NCBI GenBank assembly: GCA_011009095.1
Contig: VTPC01091253.1
Coordinates: forward strand, 355,219-419,218
Direction of reading: 5' to 3'
DNA length: 64,000 bases
Source: Ignelater luminosus
Taxonomy: Eukaryota; Arthropoda; Insecta; Coleoptera; Elateridae
Under the pieces are notes generated by a model. The model had not been told where the DNA came from and did not search any database. It worked only from the letters and a program-made list of their open reading frames with translations. The translations under genes and the position numbers were made by a program. Positions 12,531 through 25,763 of this stretch are shown here, one piece after another (the first letter of the stretch is position 1; the number at the start of each line of letters is the position of its first letter).

Positions 12531-13435
12531 CTTGCCAGTGACTTTGTGGTGGTGAACGCGGAATAGGGGTTACGAAGCAAGGAATATAGAGTGACGAATG
12601 TCTGGCGATAGAAAGCAGAGATTCACAGTTCCTGCGGATTGGGCGAATTAAAATGGTAGTGAATTCACTTTTATTAGTCAGTGCGGAGCGTGAATGTAGT
12701 CACGAGTGGTTAAGTGAACGGTGCTAAGTTGGCATACTTCGGCGATGGCTCCGTAGAAATTACTGTTCCAGTGTTCACCTTCATCGCTTTACAGGGACTT
12801 ACCGACTGAATCTTTCTTCCCAAGTACGGTACTAAGTCACCTTCCACCTACAAGCCGATCTCCATCGAGATACTTGAATTCAGACGGTCATCGCACTGAT
12901 TAGTTCTCGTCGACTCACATCATGTATTGAATACTAGTGATACAATTCAAGTTAATCACGGATTTAATTTCCACAACGCCGGTCATCGTTAAGAATTCTC
13001 TATATCGTGGGTACTTATATGAAATTCGTTCTCTATCGTAGTAACTATAAATACGTATAGTAAAACGAAAATCTGCTACATATTAAGAAGCGGGCGAGTT
13101 TGGAAAGAAGTTTTGAGCAGACGGTTTAAATCTATTTGGGTATCGTAAGCTTTCGAGACAGTGCAGTACTGTGATTCACCAACGTCTTACTGCTTCATGT
13201 TCGTATTATTATGGACGTTACTGTATCATGCTTGATAGATAATGACTTGAAAACTTAAAGGCATTTTCTTTGATTTGTTGTATATAATCCAAGTTAAAAA
13301 AATTTAAATAAATTCTGTTGTTAAAAATTTTCTTGTGTGTCGCCATCTAGTGTCGCGTAGATATCTCTGCTAATATTTTATTGTTTCGTTTTCTGTTTAC
13401 TTCCTATGTTTTAACATAAAGAATTCTGTTTTCAG

Positions 13436-14750
13436 ATTATATCGGAAAATCACAGAGAATGATGTGCAATCTAGAAGCGAGGCGGGTACATCTTATGGTA
13501 GTCCATATTCGAGGGTACTTAGCAACAAAAACAAGTGCGATGTCTGTTCGCAAGAATTTGACGACCAGGATAGTCTTGAAGAACATTTAATAGTCACCCA
13601 TATTATGAAGCAACCTTACCCGGCAACCTTTGAAAAACATCAGGAAATTAAGAAATGCGAAATTTGCTCTAAAGAATTTACTAATCCGGCTAGTCTTAAG
13701 CAACATTTGGAAATAACACATAGTACAAAAAAACGCTTTGAGTGCAAACTTTGCCCAGCAGCCTATAAAAGACCCGGTGATCTTGAAATTCACAAAGCGA
13801 GAGTTCATATGCCAGCGAACGATAGACGATGTCGTATATGTTTCAAACAATTCACTACCACTGAATATCTGAAAAAACATAATGAGTTGGCACATAATAA
13901 GAAATGCCCTGTTTGCTTAAAAGTATTCGCTACTACTCGTTATCTTTCCAGCCATATGGTCGTACATTCGTCCGATAGACCATATAAATGTAAGATTTGT
14001 TCGGCTACATATAAAAATAAATTGACATTGAAACTTCATATGGGTCGGCATGGCACAGAAGCCAGATTTAAATGTAATGTCTGTTCAAAAAAATTTATGT
14101 CTGAAGGTCAGTTAAAACCTCACGTGGCTCGTCACAAAAAAGCTTTCACAGTTGCGTGCCCAACTTGTAAAAAACCATTTCGCTACAAATCTGAATTAAA
14201 AATCCATATGATAACACATGCAAACGTAATCCACAAATGTGAAATTTGTGGGAAAGAAATTAGAGGTGTTATTGAGAATCTTAAAAGACATATGGAAATA
14301 CATAAAGAGAATCGTGCAGAAAACAAAAAATATAAATGTAACATTTGTGAGAAAGCTTATCATAAAAAAGAATCTTTAACGCTTCACGCTATGCATCACA
14401 CGGGGGAAAAGCCGTTCGTGTGTCAGGTTTGTGGAAAAGCATTTCTTTCACGTGATGGTCTAAAACAGCATTTAAATAATCATCAAGGTGTGAAACCAGA
14501 GCAGTGTGAAGAATGTGGAAAACGGTTTATATCGAAAACATATTTGATTACTCACATGCGTTCGCATACTGGGGAGAAGCCTTACAAATGCCAATATTGT
14601 TCAAAATCCTTTTCTCAGCGTTCAGGTCTTTCACGTCATGTAAGAATTCACACTGGAGAAAGACCTTACAATTGTGATCTCTGTGATGGTCGTTTTATTA
14701 GCAAGGATGTTTTAAATGCACATAAAAAGAACAAACACAACTTGTTATAA
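13436..14750 (+). CDS. C2H2 exon ZF2: fourteen-finger terminal coding exon
   Basis: It follows the acceptor TCTGTTTTCAG and starts A|TTA TAT CGG, phase 2, open for 437 residues. No in-frame ATG lies between the splice site and the first finger, which argues that coding continues from an upstream exon. Fourteen C2H2 fingers start near residue 30. A short non-finger spacer separates fingers 1 and 2. The finger [10 protein letters not shown] is atypical, with an inserted residue in the helix region and a long linker. The C-terminal block uses TGEKP linkers and ends KKNKHNLL. Predicted nuclear DNA-binding protein. Overlapping AATAAA signals lie at 15024 and 15028. It is close to ZF3 and ZF4 in finger order and in exon start (LY). 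Confidence 0.88.
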
Positions 14751-17700
14751 CTCGTTCACTTGAAGATACCAATGGCAGGAGAAACATCTCATGGCTTTGA
14801 TTTATTTTGGTATTATTTTTATAGTATCAATATGTGCTTTATATTCACTTTGGGAAAGATCATTGATGTAAATAATAATTTTCGGATTCTGCCTGGTAAA
14901 AGTATCTTATTTTGTTTATATTATTGATCACAACTTGTCAATATTTGTTATGTATCGTTATGTTACTTTTACAAGCGTACTATTAGTGTACGTTTGTACG
15001 TACATTGTTATGTAATGTTTGAAAATAAATAAAAATTTTCATGTTAATCCTATACTGTCTCTGTAGACAACTTGAAGCTTGCCTTCCTTTTATGGTTATC
15101 AGTAGCGACTTGTACGAATAGACAGAGGGCAGTGCTTCTGTTAAGTATACCAAGATATAGATAATAAAAATAACTACCTACACTGATTACAATTAAGATT
15201 TTACGAGTATAACTGTCAGTCGGAGCCATAGCCAGGATGAGGCAAGAGCAGTCTTCGCCCGCTCTTAACAGATCTTAGGAAATCTAAAATATCACATCAA
15301 ACCTTGAAAAAGCCTTTCTTCCATATTCTGTTGAATTGAAGATAGAGAAAGCGTTTCTTTAGAAAGAAACTTTAACGATAATTGCCTTGGAAAGATGGGT
15401 AAGGATGAAACTTGTTTTTTGGAACCACCTCGTAGGCGTTGAGGTGAGAGCAAATTGTCTTCAAAAGAATTTCTTATCATTTAATAATTTCTACAGGATG
15501 ATTTCATGGCATTTCTTTCATTAGGTATTGTTTTCTCAACATCCCACTTTTTGCAGTAGAATGTAGGTAAACGCCACAGCCATTTAAAGAATGAATTTGT
15601 AAAGTGTTCGTTTGGTTAATCCAGTTAAGATCAAAATGAGGATTACTAAGAAAAACAAAACGAAAGTTTAGAAGCGTCTGAGAACTAACTCAAGAGGCGG
15701 GAATAGTTGAGGTATTGCTCCTCAAATATTTACTTACAATTAGTTATATAAGTTGGTCTGCAGATCAAGTGTTGGTTTAACCAATCCGTTGCACTTTCGA
15801 AGATAACATGTTCATCTTTTCTCCTCTGAGAGATGGTGCGCGGAAGTCTAAAGACGTGGTCAATTGTCCTTCTGTGATTCCATCTTTTACCGTTTCAGTT
15901 AGTGTTGCGGAGTCACAGGCATTCGGATGGAACATTTCTGCCGCCTCGCAGCTCCCGAACGTACACGCCTTGAAGAGGGTCCGGACTATTATTGTCGGAT
16001 TCTACGCTGTCCCTGTTCTTCTGGTGATTCCACTTACCGAACGCCTTCCTGGATGCATGGCTAGTAGATCTGCCGTTCAGCTCCCACCACAGCACGCGTG
16101 TGTGGTAGAGTGATCATGAGATCATCTGTACTTGCTACCACCTCAATGTCGACCAGCATCCGTACATCTATTAGGACCATCGCAAACTCAGGTAAAATCA
16201 AATGTCACCGGTATCACCTCATTTCCATCTCTAGTCTGCTGCTGTAGTCATACCAACTTATCTTACACGTGAGAATAACTGTCTCGATGCTTTACTCACC
16301 ACATCATATTCATTGGGCTGAAGAGGAGAAACGCTCGGTTCCTTTCGGGTATCAACTTTCAAACCATCATCATCTCATCGTTCACTTCAACAACATAAAA
16401 TCGCTTTGAGTTCGCGAAATCTCCTCAAAATTACCTTTGCACATAGCTGCTCCGACATTTACGAATTCCAACCATTACCTCGTACTCAATACTCGGCAAA
16501 CGAAGGACTTGGTGCTCATTTTTTACCAATCTCTGGATATTTTCAACGAACTGTGATTGGAGTCGTTACTGAATTTAATTTTGAAATTTTGACTTGGATT
16601 TGATTTGGATTCTACATCCAAAAATAAGAGATACGTTTACTTTTAGTTTTTTGATATCTCTTGGTGAACATGGTCAAAATGACCGCCAAAATTTGAAAAC
16701 TTTTTAAAACTGTTGCTCGAATTCGGTAACAAAACGGAGTTCGTTGTGGTTATGCTTTGCATTCCCAGATGTTTATGGTTGATACTGAACTTCTGCAAGA
16801 GCTATGTAGCTTCTCTATAGTAACGTTTGCAAAAGATAAAAATCACATACCTGCATTCCTTTCGGGCTTTTGTTTGGGTATTACTGTGCTTGAGATTTGA
16901 GTTAGATCTCTGTGGCGACCACCGATCGGGCACCTTTCTTTGAAAACGGAACGGGCTCAACCATCCATAATCATCTTAAGAGAGCTAAGTACTAATATGG
17001 GTCAGGCTGCAGTTCTTCAACAGGTTTCGCCCTCAAATAACTTTAAAAGAGCTACAACTACAAACGAACACAAGTCGTGTTCCATTCTCCAACGGGTCAT
17101 TTGTAGTAATCTAAAGCCAGGCTCTTCCTCCCTCCATTGACACGCTTAAGACAGCTAAGCATTAACACGAATTGGGTTGCACGCTCCAACGGGGTACTTG
17201 CGGTGGCCCAAAGTTCATTAACTTTCCTAAGAAAGCTAAATAGGAATACGGATCAAGCTGCCTTCTAATGGGCCATCTGCGATGGTCCAAGTCTATTAAC
17301 CTCCTTAATAGGGTTCTACCCTTCTACTTGGGCTGGTTGAAAAGTCTATTAACCTTCTTAAGCGATCTAAATGCTTCAACTTCTATTAACTTTCTCAAGA
17401 GAACTAACTACTAACACGGGTCGGGCTTTGCTCACTAACGATTCCTTTGTGGTGGCTTATCCCCCCTCCATTAACGTTTTTAAGAGAGTTAACTACGAGC
17501 TTGGGTGGGACTCGGGAACTGACCTCCCACCTGTGGTGGCTCAAGCCCGGATTTAACCCTCGGTTAACTTTGTTAAGAGAGCTAAAGATAAACGTGGCTC
17601 TTCCACTTTCTTGAGAACTAATTGCGAACGCGATTGTACATAAAAAACAAATTAGTTTGTTGGAATCATATCAAATGACGTCACATCAATTACCATGACC

Positions 17701-17923
17701 CATGGCGTTTGTGGTCACGCTAGTTCTTACAAGTACTTCCTTGCTTTTATGCTTAACTGTAGTTATAATTATCGTCTAAATGTGGATTTGTTGGATTTTA
17801 GTAATCCCCTCACATCGCAAATAAAATAAAAATGACAAAACCTTTTAATTTAAAATTTTTGCATAAGCGAATCAGTACATCCGTTTGAATTTCTTACTTT
17901 CTAACATAAAGATTTGTTTTCAG
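14751..17923. other. Spacer between ZF2 and ZF3
   Basis: Holds the ZF2 3' UTR to about 15040, second copies of block D (about 15525-15760) and block E (about 15880-16075), and the degenerate minisatellite annotated at 16965. No gene recognised. The open frames of 101 codons at 15808 and 65 at 16406 have no domain or splice context. Confidence 0.5.
16965..17610. repeat. Degenerate minisatellite, about 80-100-bp period
   Basis: The phrase ATTAACTTTCTTAAGAGAGC followed by TAACTACTAACACGGGT recurs with substitutions and indels near 16973, 17040, 17143, 17217, 17300, 17347, 17386, 17472 and 17562. A second phrase, AACGGGTCATTTGTGGTGGC, falls between. Spacing is irregular, mostly 45-100 bases, so units have lost internal pieces. 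It is not coding. Confidence 0.7.
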
Positions 17924-19349
17924 ATTATATCTGGTAATCAAAGAGGATATCGTAGATGATGAAGACTTATTACTCCATAAATGCGATGTTTGTTGGCAAC
18001 AATTTACCAATCAGGATAACCTTGAGCAACATCTAATAAATACTCATATTATGAAGCAACCAGCTTCCTCTGCAAGACATAGAGATCTTGACATTCAAAT
18101 AGCAGAAATTTCAGAAAACAATATAAAACGAGAAGAGGATGAGTCGCTCCAAAACCTACCCAATAGTTTGAAGTGTAATAAGTGTTCAAAACAATTTATT
18201 AACGTTGCCTTCTACATAAAACACTTGTTACAATACAATAACAAATGTAATGTTTATCCTGAGGAATTTGTTAATCAGATTACTCTTAAACAACGTTTAG
18301 AAACAACTTCAATCCCTGCTCTTTTGCCAAGACCTTTCAAGTGCAGAATTTGTCCAGCAGCCTATAACAAAGAAAACGACCTTTTTATTCATATAGCGGA
18401 AATCCATACACCAGCAGAAGATACAAGATGCCGTATATGTTTGAAACAGTTCGGCAGCATTGAAAGTCAAGAAGAACATACCATGTTGGTACATAATAAC
18501 AAGTGCCCCGTTTGCTCAAAAGTATTTGCTACTGCTCGTCATCTTTCCATCCATATGGCCATACATTCGTCCCATAGATCATATAAATGCAAAACTTGTT
18601 CGGCTGCATTCAAAAATAAATTCACATTAGAAATGCACGTGCGCCGACATGGTATAGAAGCTAAATTTAAGTGCAAAGTTTGCCCAAAAAGATTTACGGC
18701 TGAAATCCATTTAAAACGTCACGAGTCTCGTCATGTAAAGCCACTTTCTATTACGTGCCCAACTTGTAATAAAGGATTTCGTTATAAATGGGAATTAAAA
18801 ATTCATATGGTAATACACGAAAATAAAACAAATGAATGCGAGATTTGCGGTAAACAAATCAAAGGTATTATGGAAAATCTCAAAAGACATATGAAAATAC
18901 ACAAGAAAATCCACGAAGAAGACAAAAAATACAAATGTAATGTTTGCGGAAAAACGTATCTTCTTAAACGTTCTTTAGTGCGTCATATTATGACTCACAC
19001 TGGGGAAAAGCCACATGTGTGTCAGATTTGTGGAAAAGGACTTGCTTCGCCTGAAGGTCTAAAACATCATATAAATACGCACCGAGATGTGAAACTAGCA
19101 CAGTGTGATCAGTGTAATAAACGGTTCGTAACGAAACGAAGTTTAATTATTCACCTTCGTTCGCACACTGGAGAGAAACCTTACAAATGTGAATATTGTT
19201 CAAAATCGTTTGCTCAACGTTATTCTCAAATGTGTCATATGAGAGTTCACACCGGAGAAAAGCCTTACAGTTGCGATCTCTGCAATGGTCGTTTTATTAG
19301 CAGAACTCTTTTAAATTTTCACAAAAAGAGTAAACACAACTTGTTATAG
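17924..19349 (+). CDS. C2H2 exon ZF3: multi-finger terminal exon with decaying fingers
   Basis: It follows TTTGTTTTCAG and starts A|TTA TAT CTG, phase 2, open for 474 residues. The true exon extends well 5' of the first in-frame ATG (18051) and includes a complete finger before it (KCDVCWQQF...HLINTH). Next come two damaged fingers. CNKCSKQF has lost its second zinc histidine, and CNVYPEEF has Tyr for the second Cys and lacks the histidines. Twelve intact fingers follow, ending HKKSKHNLL. Thirteen fingers can bind zinc in total. AATAAA lies at 19478. Predicted DNA-binding protein, close paralogue of ZF2 and ZF4. The damaged fingers lie near the N-terminus while the C-terminal block is intact. 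Confidence 0.87.
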
Positions 19350-20092
19350 TTCGTTTAGTTGAAGTTTAGTTAATCATGACGTTACTTGTTAAGTTCCGTA
19401 TTCATTATTGTGTTCATTGTTACCTTATTATCTAATTATGTACATTTGTCATGTAATGGTGTAGAATTCGAAGCAGAAATAAAATATTCAGACTAACTAC
19501 AACATGTATACTGTAGCAATGTTAAAATTTGTTCTTAAATAATAATTAGTAGGTAGTACCCTTTTTAAGGATAACAAATTTTGGCTATATTTCTTAATTA
19601 AAAAATTAATTTTACCAATATTAAGGAAATATCCAATAAAATCAAGCGACAGACAGTGTTTTTCAGGAAAATCTTGATAGCTGTCAGAATCAACTTCACA
19701 GTACGTGGGATTCTCTCTACTTAATCTTCTTATTAACAATTACAAGAGAATTAGTCGCCCAAGCTACCAGTCCTTACACATTTCCTAAACGATTTTCTTA
19801 TACTAAAGTCTATTGACAATAAGCAAACATCTCCATAACATTTATAACTGAAACTTTCCACAGTTCATTAAATTAATAGCGAACCTAACTTTTAGTCCAC
19901 AAGTAAATAGTTACTTTCGATGTATGTATGTACTCTCCGGTTTTTACTCAGTTTTACATTCACAAAAAAAAAACACTAACATTCCCATCAAACAATGTCA
20001 AATAAATTCAACGACTGTCTTGAACTCGGTCAACTCCAAAAAAATTAGAGCACAACATGGTAGCTTCTGCACTAAAAATATTGGTAACAGAA

Positions 20093-20350
20093 CTAACATA
20101 GTGGGGAGCTTAATGCGACGCCCGCACCTTGAAATTATATCTTGACTGGTTTGATGCTTAAGGGATGCACGCGTTTTACCTTACCTGTGCGACAAAGTAC
20201 ACTAGAACAGTACGACATGTCGTTCAAAAACGAGTCGGTTCAACAATTGGTCTACTTCAGGCAATAACATTTAATGATTTCCAAAAAAAGTTTACAGAGA
20301 TGCGCTCATGGTGCAATGCAGTATTCAGTTTTGAAACGAAGCACTTTTCT
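20093..20350 (+). repeat. Conserved spacer block A, copy 2
   Basis: Contains AACTAACATAGTGGGGAGC, CTTGACTGGTTTGATGC, GTGCGACAAAGTACACTAGA and TACGACATGTCGTTC, then CAATGCAGTATTCAG. The last phrase matches copy 1 at about 12475. About 2 kb upstream of ZF4. Confidence 0.75.
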
Positions 20351-20740
20351 TATCGCTATCGTCATTCTATTTATTTTCCGAAATGGCTCCAGCTAAAGTA
20401 ACATTTCGAAATGTTTCACCTAATCAAATAAAGTTTCTTCTTTTAAGTTATCTTCTACTATCCTTTTCTTTCTGTAACTAAATTCTCCGAATCATGTCAA
20501 GCTAGGTAGACGTTAGGTCTAGTTGAAAGGTACTCTGTTGAAGTCAAGAATATCCATTTTTAAAATACCGCGTCGGGAAGCAAGGAAACACTTTACTAAT
20601 TATACATTGCACTTGTTAGGGTAAGAGTACAAGTTGTCTTTGTGATTTGGTTGTCCGAAGAATTTCTATATCCCGAGAGATTCGATAATACAAAGCCTCG
20701 TCTACTTGAGAATTACCAGCACGACTTTTATGATCACACA

Positions 20741-20960
20741 TGTTTTGACTGACTCGATGCAACAGGCATCCCTCGCTTAAAGGAAGTTCTTCGCTTTGCA
20801 CCTGAAAAACGCGTTTCACCCTACACGTGCGGCAAAGCAAACGGCACGACACGTCGTACAATAATCAGTTTGTTTGAGGGCGACAACTGATGATGGTTTC
20901 CAAGAAGAATTCATACAGACAAGCACATTCAATTTTAAAGTAAAGAAACTGCGAACCGAA
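20741..20960 (+). repeat. Conserved spacer block A, copy 3
   Basis: Contains TGACTGACTCGATGCAAC, CCTCGCTTAAAGG, GTTTCACCCTACACGTGCG and GACACGTCGTAC. Two block-A copies in one spacer suggest that a zinc-finger exon between them was lost. Confidence 0.75.
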
Positions 20961-21542
20961 CAAATTAAATTATTTTTGTTTATTAAATTATTTAGAACAT
21001 CGCCAGGGATTTCGTAACGGTGCAAAAAATATTTGAATGACAATACTTCAATACTGCTTTTTACGAAACATCTCCTTGATGTTACAGCGGATTTGTAGAT
21101 CACGAGATGAAGAGGTGAATGGGGTAGAAATGAACAGAGATGCGAGACGTGAATCGGGAGGCATTGGAGAGGCAATGATTTCGCATTAATGTTGATCGGT
21201 GTAGTACGTGAATGTAGTTGGGAATAGTTTAAGTGAACAGTACTAAGATGTTAGATGCTTCAGTGATGGGACCGTGAAGATTACTGTTCTGATATCCACC
21301 TCCACTATTAAACAGAACTAGAAATAACGGAAAGTGTTGGTGAGAGAATGTAATTGCTCACCCTTCCGAATGCCACCATAGCCCAAAGACTGCTTGACGT
21401 CACTCGGTGATTCGAAGATGTAGGAAGTGGGAGTATGCTATATGCAATATCCAAAGAGATAGATATTTGTAAGTTTTGCTAAAAATAAAATATCCCACCT
21501 ACAAGAAAACCTTAACAATTCTTAAAATTTATTGTCATCTAC

Positions 21543-21690
21543 ATCATGGGCGGGCAAGTTTAGGCCCCGGGACCGAATTTTTTCGTATATCAACAAAACA
21601 CGTTCGCATATTTTACAGGTCGAACGTCAAAACCTTTCTACGAACCAATTCGAGTTCGGAGACTAAATCTGCCTCCCCCCTGGCACTGGC
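21543..21690. mobile_element. hAT-like MITE, diverged copy
   Basis: Starts ATGGGCGGGCAAGTTTAGGC then CGGGACCGAATTT, and ends with a diverged inverted match (AATTCGAGTTCGGAG then TGCCTCCCCCCTGGCA). The same family as the copy at 55533, which has clearer ends. Too short to encode a transposase. Confidence 0.5.
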
Positions 21691-22254
21691 AATTAGGCAG
21701 CCCTTTGTGTAGGAATGTGCATACACCTTTGAGAAGTCCGTATAGAGGAAAGCACGCTTAAGACATAGCAGAAAATCCCATAGATGCGCCTTAAAATTGC
21801 GAAGGTAGAATTCTACCTCTACTGAAGTACTTTACGTTCTACATCATTTTGCAAAAAGTTGTACCGGCTGGATTTGCATATAGACTCGTTTCCTAAGCAT
21901 GGTACTAAGTCACCTTCCACCTACAGGCCGATTTCTATCGAGAGAATCTCTGCAGGGATTAGTCAACGCAAATCATGTTTATTCACATATCGTACACTAT
22001 TGATACAATTGGACAAGTGCAAAAGAAGTTCCTAACAGTCATCTATAAATTCAATAAGAATTACCCGCGCATTTATTCTCGGCGGCGCGTTTTGTTGTTA
22101 AGAATTCTCTTTATCGTGGGTACTTTTCAACAAATGAAAAAGTCTCCTATTTTAGCGAATATAGATCCGTATTGTAAAGATTTCTTACACGTTAAAATCT
22201 TTATTTATCATTTATAACCAAATTATAGCTAATACTCAATTTTTGTATTTTCAG

Positions 22255-23836
22255 ATTATATCTGGATGTCAGAGAAGCGAACAATCCAGCTACCTTCAAA
22301 TGTAATATTTGTTCCAGAGAACTATTTAGTATTCAAGACTATGATAAACATTTATTACTGCACAACAACAAATGCAATATTTGTTCAAAAGAATTTATTA
22401 CTAGAAGAGGACTCAAGAATCATTTAACAGCTCACAGTAGTAAAAAACCATTTAAGTGCGAAATCTGTTTGGTATCCTTTAAGAAGCAAAACGACTTTAA
22501 AATTCATCAAGCAATAATTCATGGTTCAGAGAACGAAATAAAACCAGAGGATGAGTCAGAGAAACATATTCCAAATAGTTTGAAAACCTCACAAGAATTT
22601 ATTGACCAGAAGAGTCTTCAGCAACGTTCATCTACTCATAGTGGACAACAGCTTTTCAAATGTGAAGAGGAAAACACAAAACGAGAGAAGCATGAATCCC
22701 CAAAACCGTTCATCAAACACTTGTTACAGCACAACAATAACAAATGCGATATTTGTTCTAAAGAATTTGTTAGTTTTACAAACCTTAAGCAACATTTAGA
22801 AGTAACACACAGCCCAGAAAAACCTTTCAAATGCAAAATTTGTCCAGCAGCCTATAAAAGACAAAAAGATCTGGTTATTCATGTAGCAAAAATCCATACA
22901 CCAGCAAACGATGCAAGATGCCGTATATGCTTCAAGCAGTTTGCTAGCTCTGAAAATCTGGAACAACATATGTTGACCCATAAGAAGAAATGTCCTGTTT
23001 GCTCTAAAGTTTTTGCCACTGCTAGTTATCTTGCCAAGCACATGACTATACATAAGTCCGAGAGACCGTATAAATGTGAAACTTGTTTGGCTGCATTCAA
23101 AAATAAATACACGTTAGAAATGCATGTGGGCCGTCACGGCACAGAACCTAAATTTAAATGCGATGTTTGTTCAAAAAAGTTTATGTCCGAAACTCATTTG
23201 AAACGTCATGCGGCTCGTCACGAAAAAGAATTCTCTGTAGCGTGCCCAACTTGCAATATGGCGTTTCGTTACAAATGCGAACTAAACGTTCACATGATAA
23301 TACATGGAAATATTTTTAACACATGTGAGATTTGTGGGAAACAAATTAAAGGCCGTAAGGAGAATCTCAAACAACATATGAAAATTCATAAAGAGAATCG
23401 CGAGGAAGACAAAAAATATAAATGCAACCTTTGTGAAAAGGCCTACCGCGAGAAACGGTCTTTAATGCTTCACATTAAATCTCATTCGGGGCAAAAACCA
23501 TTCATTTGTCAAATTTGTGGTAAAGGATTTCTTACACCTGAAGGTTTAAAACAGCATCTGAATAAACATCAAGGTGTGAAACCAGTGCAATGTGAAGAGT
23601 GCGGAAAACGCTTTGTAACAAAACAAAATCTGGTTATTCACATTCGTTCTCATACTGGAGAGAAGCCTCACAAATGTGAGTACTGTTCGAAATCGTTTAC
23701 TCAACGCCCACCTTTAGTGCGTCACATGAGAATTCATACTGGTGAAAGACCCTACAGTTGCGATCTCTGCGAAGATCGTTTTATTAGTAAGGATGTTTTA
23801 AATCTGCACAGGAAGGGCAAACATAAATTGTTATAA
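22255..23836 (+). CDS. C2H2 exon ZF4: sixteen-finger terminal coding exon
   Basis: It follows TTGTATTTTCAG and starts A|TTA TAT CTG GAT, phase 2, open for 526 residues. It has no ATG before the fingers, so it needs an upstream exon. Fingers 1-3 (CNICSREL, CNICSKEF, CEICLVSF) precede a stretch of about 65 residues holding remnants of fingers that lost their zinc ligands (TSQEFIDQKSLQQRSSTH). Then come thirteen intact fingers starting CDICSKEFVSF, ending HRKGKHKLL. The remnant suggests an old duplication of the N-terminal finger triplet, as in ZF9. AATAAA lies at 24228. Predicted DNA-binding protein. Confidence 0.88.
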
Positions 23837-25763
23837 TTCGTTACTGGTGGCGTACTCGACGAAATTATTTAGTATTTAATAATGTAAGAATTAGAAACAA
23901 TATTGTTCAGGAAGAAACTTTATGGCTGTGATTTGATTTGCAATGGAAATATTTATTTTAAATCTGCACTGGAAAAGAAGGTCACCAATGCAAGTGATGA
24001 AGTAGCAGATACAATAGATTTTATTGGTTATTTGGTTTAATTTTAACAATCCAATTGTATGCCACATTTCTGTGTAAAATATATTTCTTGTGTTATGTTA
24101 ATGAAGAGTTATAGTTTTACTGGTTTTTATCAACATATTGTTTATTTATTCACGGAAAAAGTATATTTTGTATCTATTACTAGATCTGTGTTAGGTAAAT
24201 TTGTTATCTGTATTGAACTATTTTGTAAATAAAATATTCAAAATAACTGAAGTTTGATGAGAAATTAATCTCCAGGCAAACAACATCTCGTCCCGCGTCG
24301 ATCACAATAGGTGGAGTGACATTTGAACCTACCCTCGTTACTCTTCACTTTATGTGATTCTATTCAATGGCAATACTAAAACTGAATAAATATTTATTAA
24401 TACATTTACAGAAAAAACAAAGGATAAAAGTATTTTTGTTTTAAAATCAGTAATTTAAATCAAATAACCAAAGTAAGTAGACGAGATTACTGATACTAAC
24501 GACATTTGAATACAGTGCCTTATAATTCACCTTTCAATGGATACAAATGTTATACATCCGGATAATTCGAGGAAAACAACACTAACTGCCGCAATAAATT
24601 TGACAATTCGTAGGACTCTCTCAACTTAGTTTTTTATTAAGAATTGCAAAAGAACTAAGTGTCCAAACTACTCATTCCTACGACTTTCTTATCCTAATCA
24701 ATACGAGAACATGTTCATAACATTTACAGCTGAAACCTTCCACAGTTTATTAAATTTACAACAAACTTTTTAATTAGAACCAACATAGTGGCGAGCCTAA
24801 GGCGACGTCCTCACCTTGGAACTACATCTTACTTCCTAACTTGACGCAACACGCATTTCTTGCTTAACTGGCGATTTTGTCCGCTTTTTGCGAACTTATT
24901 TCACCCTATAAGTGCATTCGAACGGTACGACATGATCCCGACTCTTATTTTAATCTATATCAGTAGAAAAGTGTATCACAAAAGTTGGAAAAGGGAATGA
25001 AGATTTAGGGCATGTTGGCATTGAAAATGCCTTCAAGCTCGAAAGATTATTGTTGACCAAGCTCTTGGTATTCTGTGTATCTTGCTCCTCTGCTCAGAAC
25101 AGAGTTGATGTTTTGGCATTGATTTTGGACCTCCTATCCAATATGTTGAAATTTCTATCTTTAAGGATTTCTAAGATCTCAAGTTCACCTCTATAACTGG
25201 GGTTTAAAAATGATGAAACTGTCGCCTCTCCTCCCACGGTCATTACTCGCTTCACACCAGTCAATAAGAAACAGCTCCTAAGATCTTCAAAATTATGGAT
25301 AAATTGCTCTTGGGTTGCTAACCATTTTTTAGGCTTGGTTTGAAATGCTGGGCAAAATTATTAATTATTCCTTTGGGGTTCGTTCTCGACTTAAATGAAT
25401 TTGTCTTGTTTTCACATCTTCCATCTTATTTTCCCAAGTAGACATTTTATGATCTATTGTTTCTTCAAATTCTAGAAATCTGTTGTCCCAGTTATTTTAG
25501 TATCAAGCTTCTCACGCTGACTAACTGTCCAAGTTGACTTTCCATCTTGTTTTCCTGGCTTCCTTAAGGTCATTTGGTCATCATCATCATTTTTATTGGC
25601 TCTTCTTACCTTTTAGCTGTTGTATCCTCCATATTGTTTAATATTCTTGACAGCAATAATATAATAGATTCAGCTAGGTTAACTGAGTTGAGCTAAATTG
25701 TTTTGGGTTATGTTAGGTGTAACTATAGTGTAATGTGCTGTTTCTAATTGTAATTCTTTTCAG
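23837..25763. other. Spacer between ZF4 and ZF5
   Basis: Holds the ZF4 3' UTR, block B (about 24268-24348, CATCTCGTCCCGCGTCGATC; recurs at 34935 and 38780), block C (about 24670-24790), block A copy 4, and block G (about 25010-25215, GATGTTTTGGCATTGATTTT; recurs at 28003 and 32575). No gene recognised. Confidence 0.55.
24781..24940 (+). repeat. Conserved spacer block A, copy 4
   Basis: Contains CAACATAGTGGCGAGCC, CACCTTGGAACTACATCTTA, TTGACGCAACACGCATT and GAACGGTACGACATGATC. Lies about 0.8-1.0 kb upstream of ZF5. Confidence 0.75.

Larger units (their letters stand above)
9578..13435. other. Spacer upstream of ZF2, with duplicated noncoding blocks
   Basis: No intact gene. It contains the finger relic at 10360-10492 and several blocks that recur elsewhere, all non-coding on inspection. 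Block D, about 10660-10885, recurs at 15525-15760. Block E, about 10960-11175, recurs at 15880-16075 and partly at 34620-34700. Block A is annotated separately at 12281. Block F, about 12825-13025, recurs at 21895-22125. The shared order shows duplication of a long unit that included the spacer. Confidence 0.6.
19350..22254. other. Spacer between ZF3 and ZF4
   Basis: Holds the short ZF3 3' UTR, block C (about 19755-19880, which recurs at 24670-24790 and 39115-39225), two copies of block A (annotated), a hAT-like MITE at 21543, and block F (about 21895-22125). No gene recognised on either strand. Confidence 0.55.
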
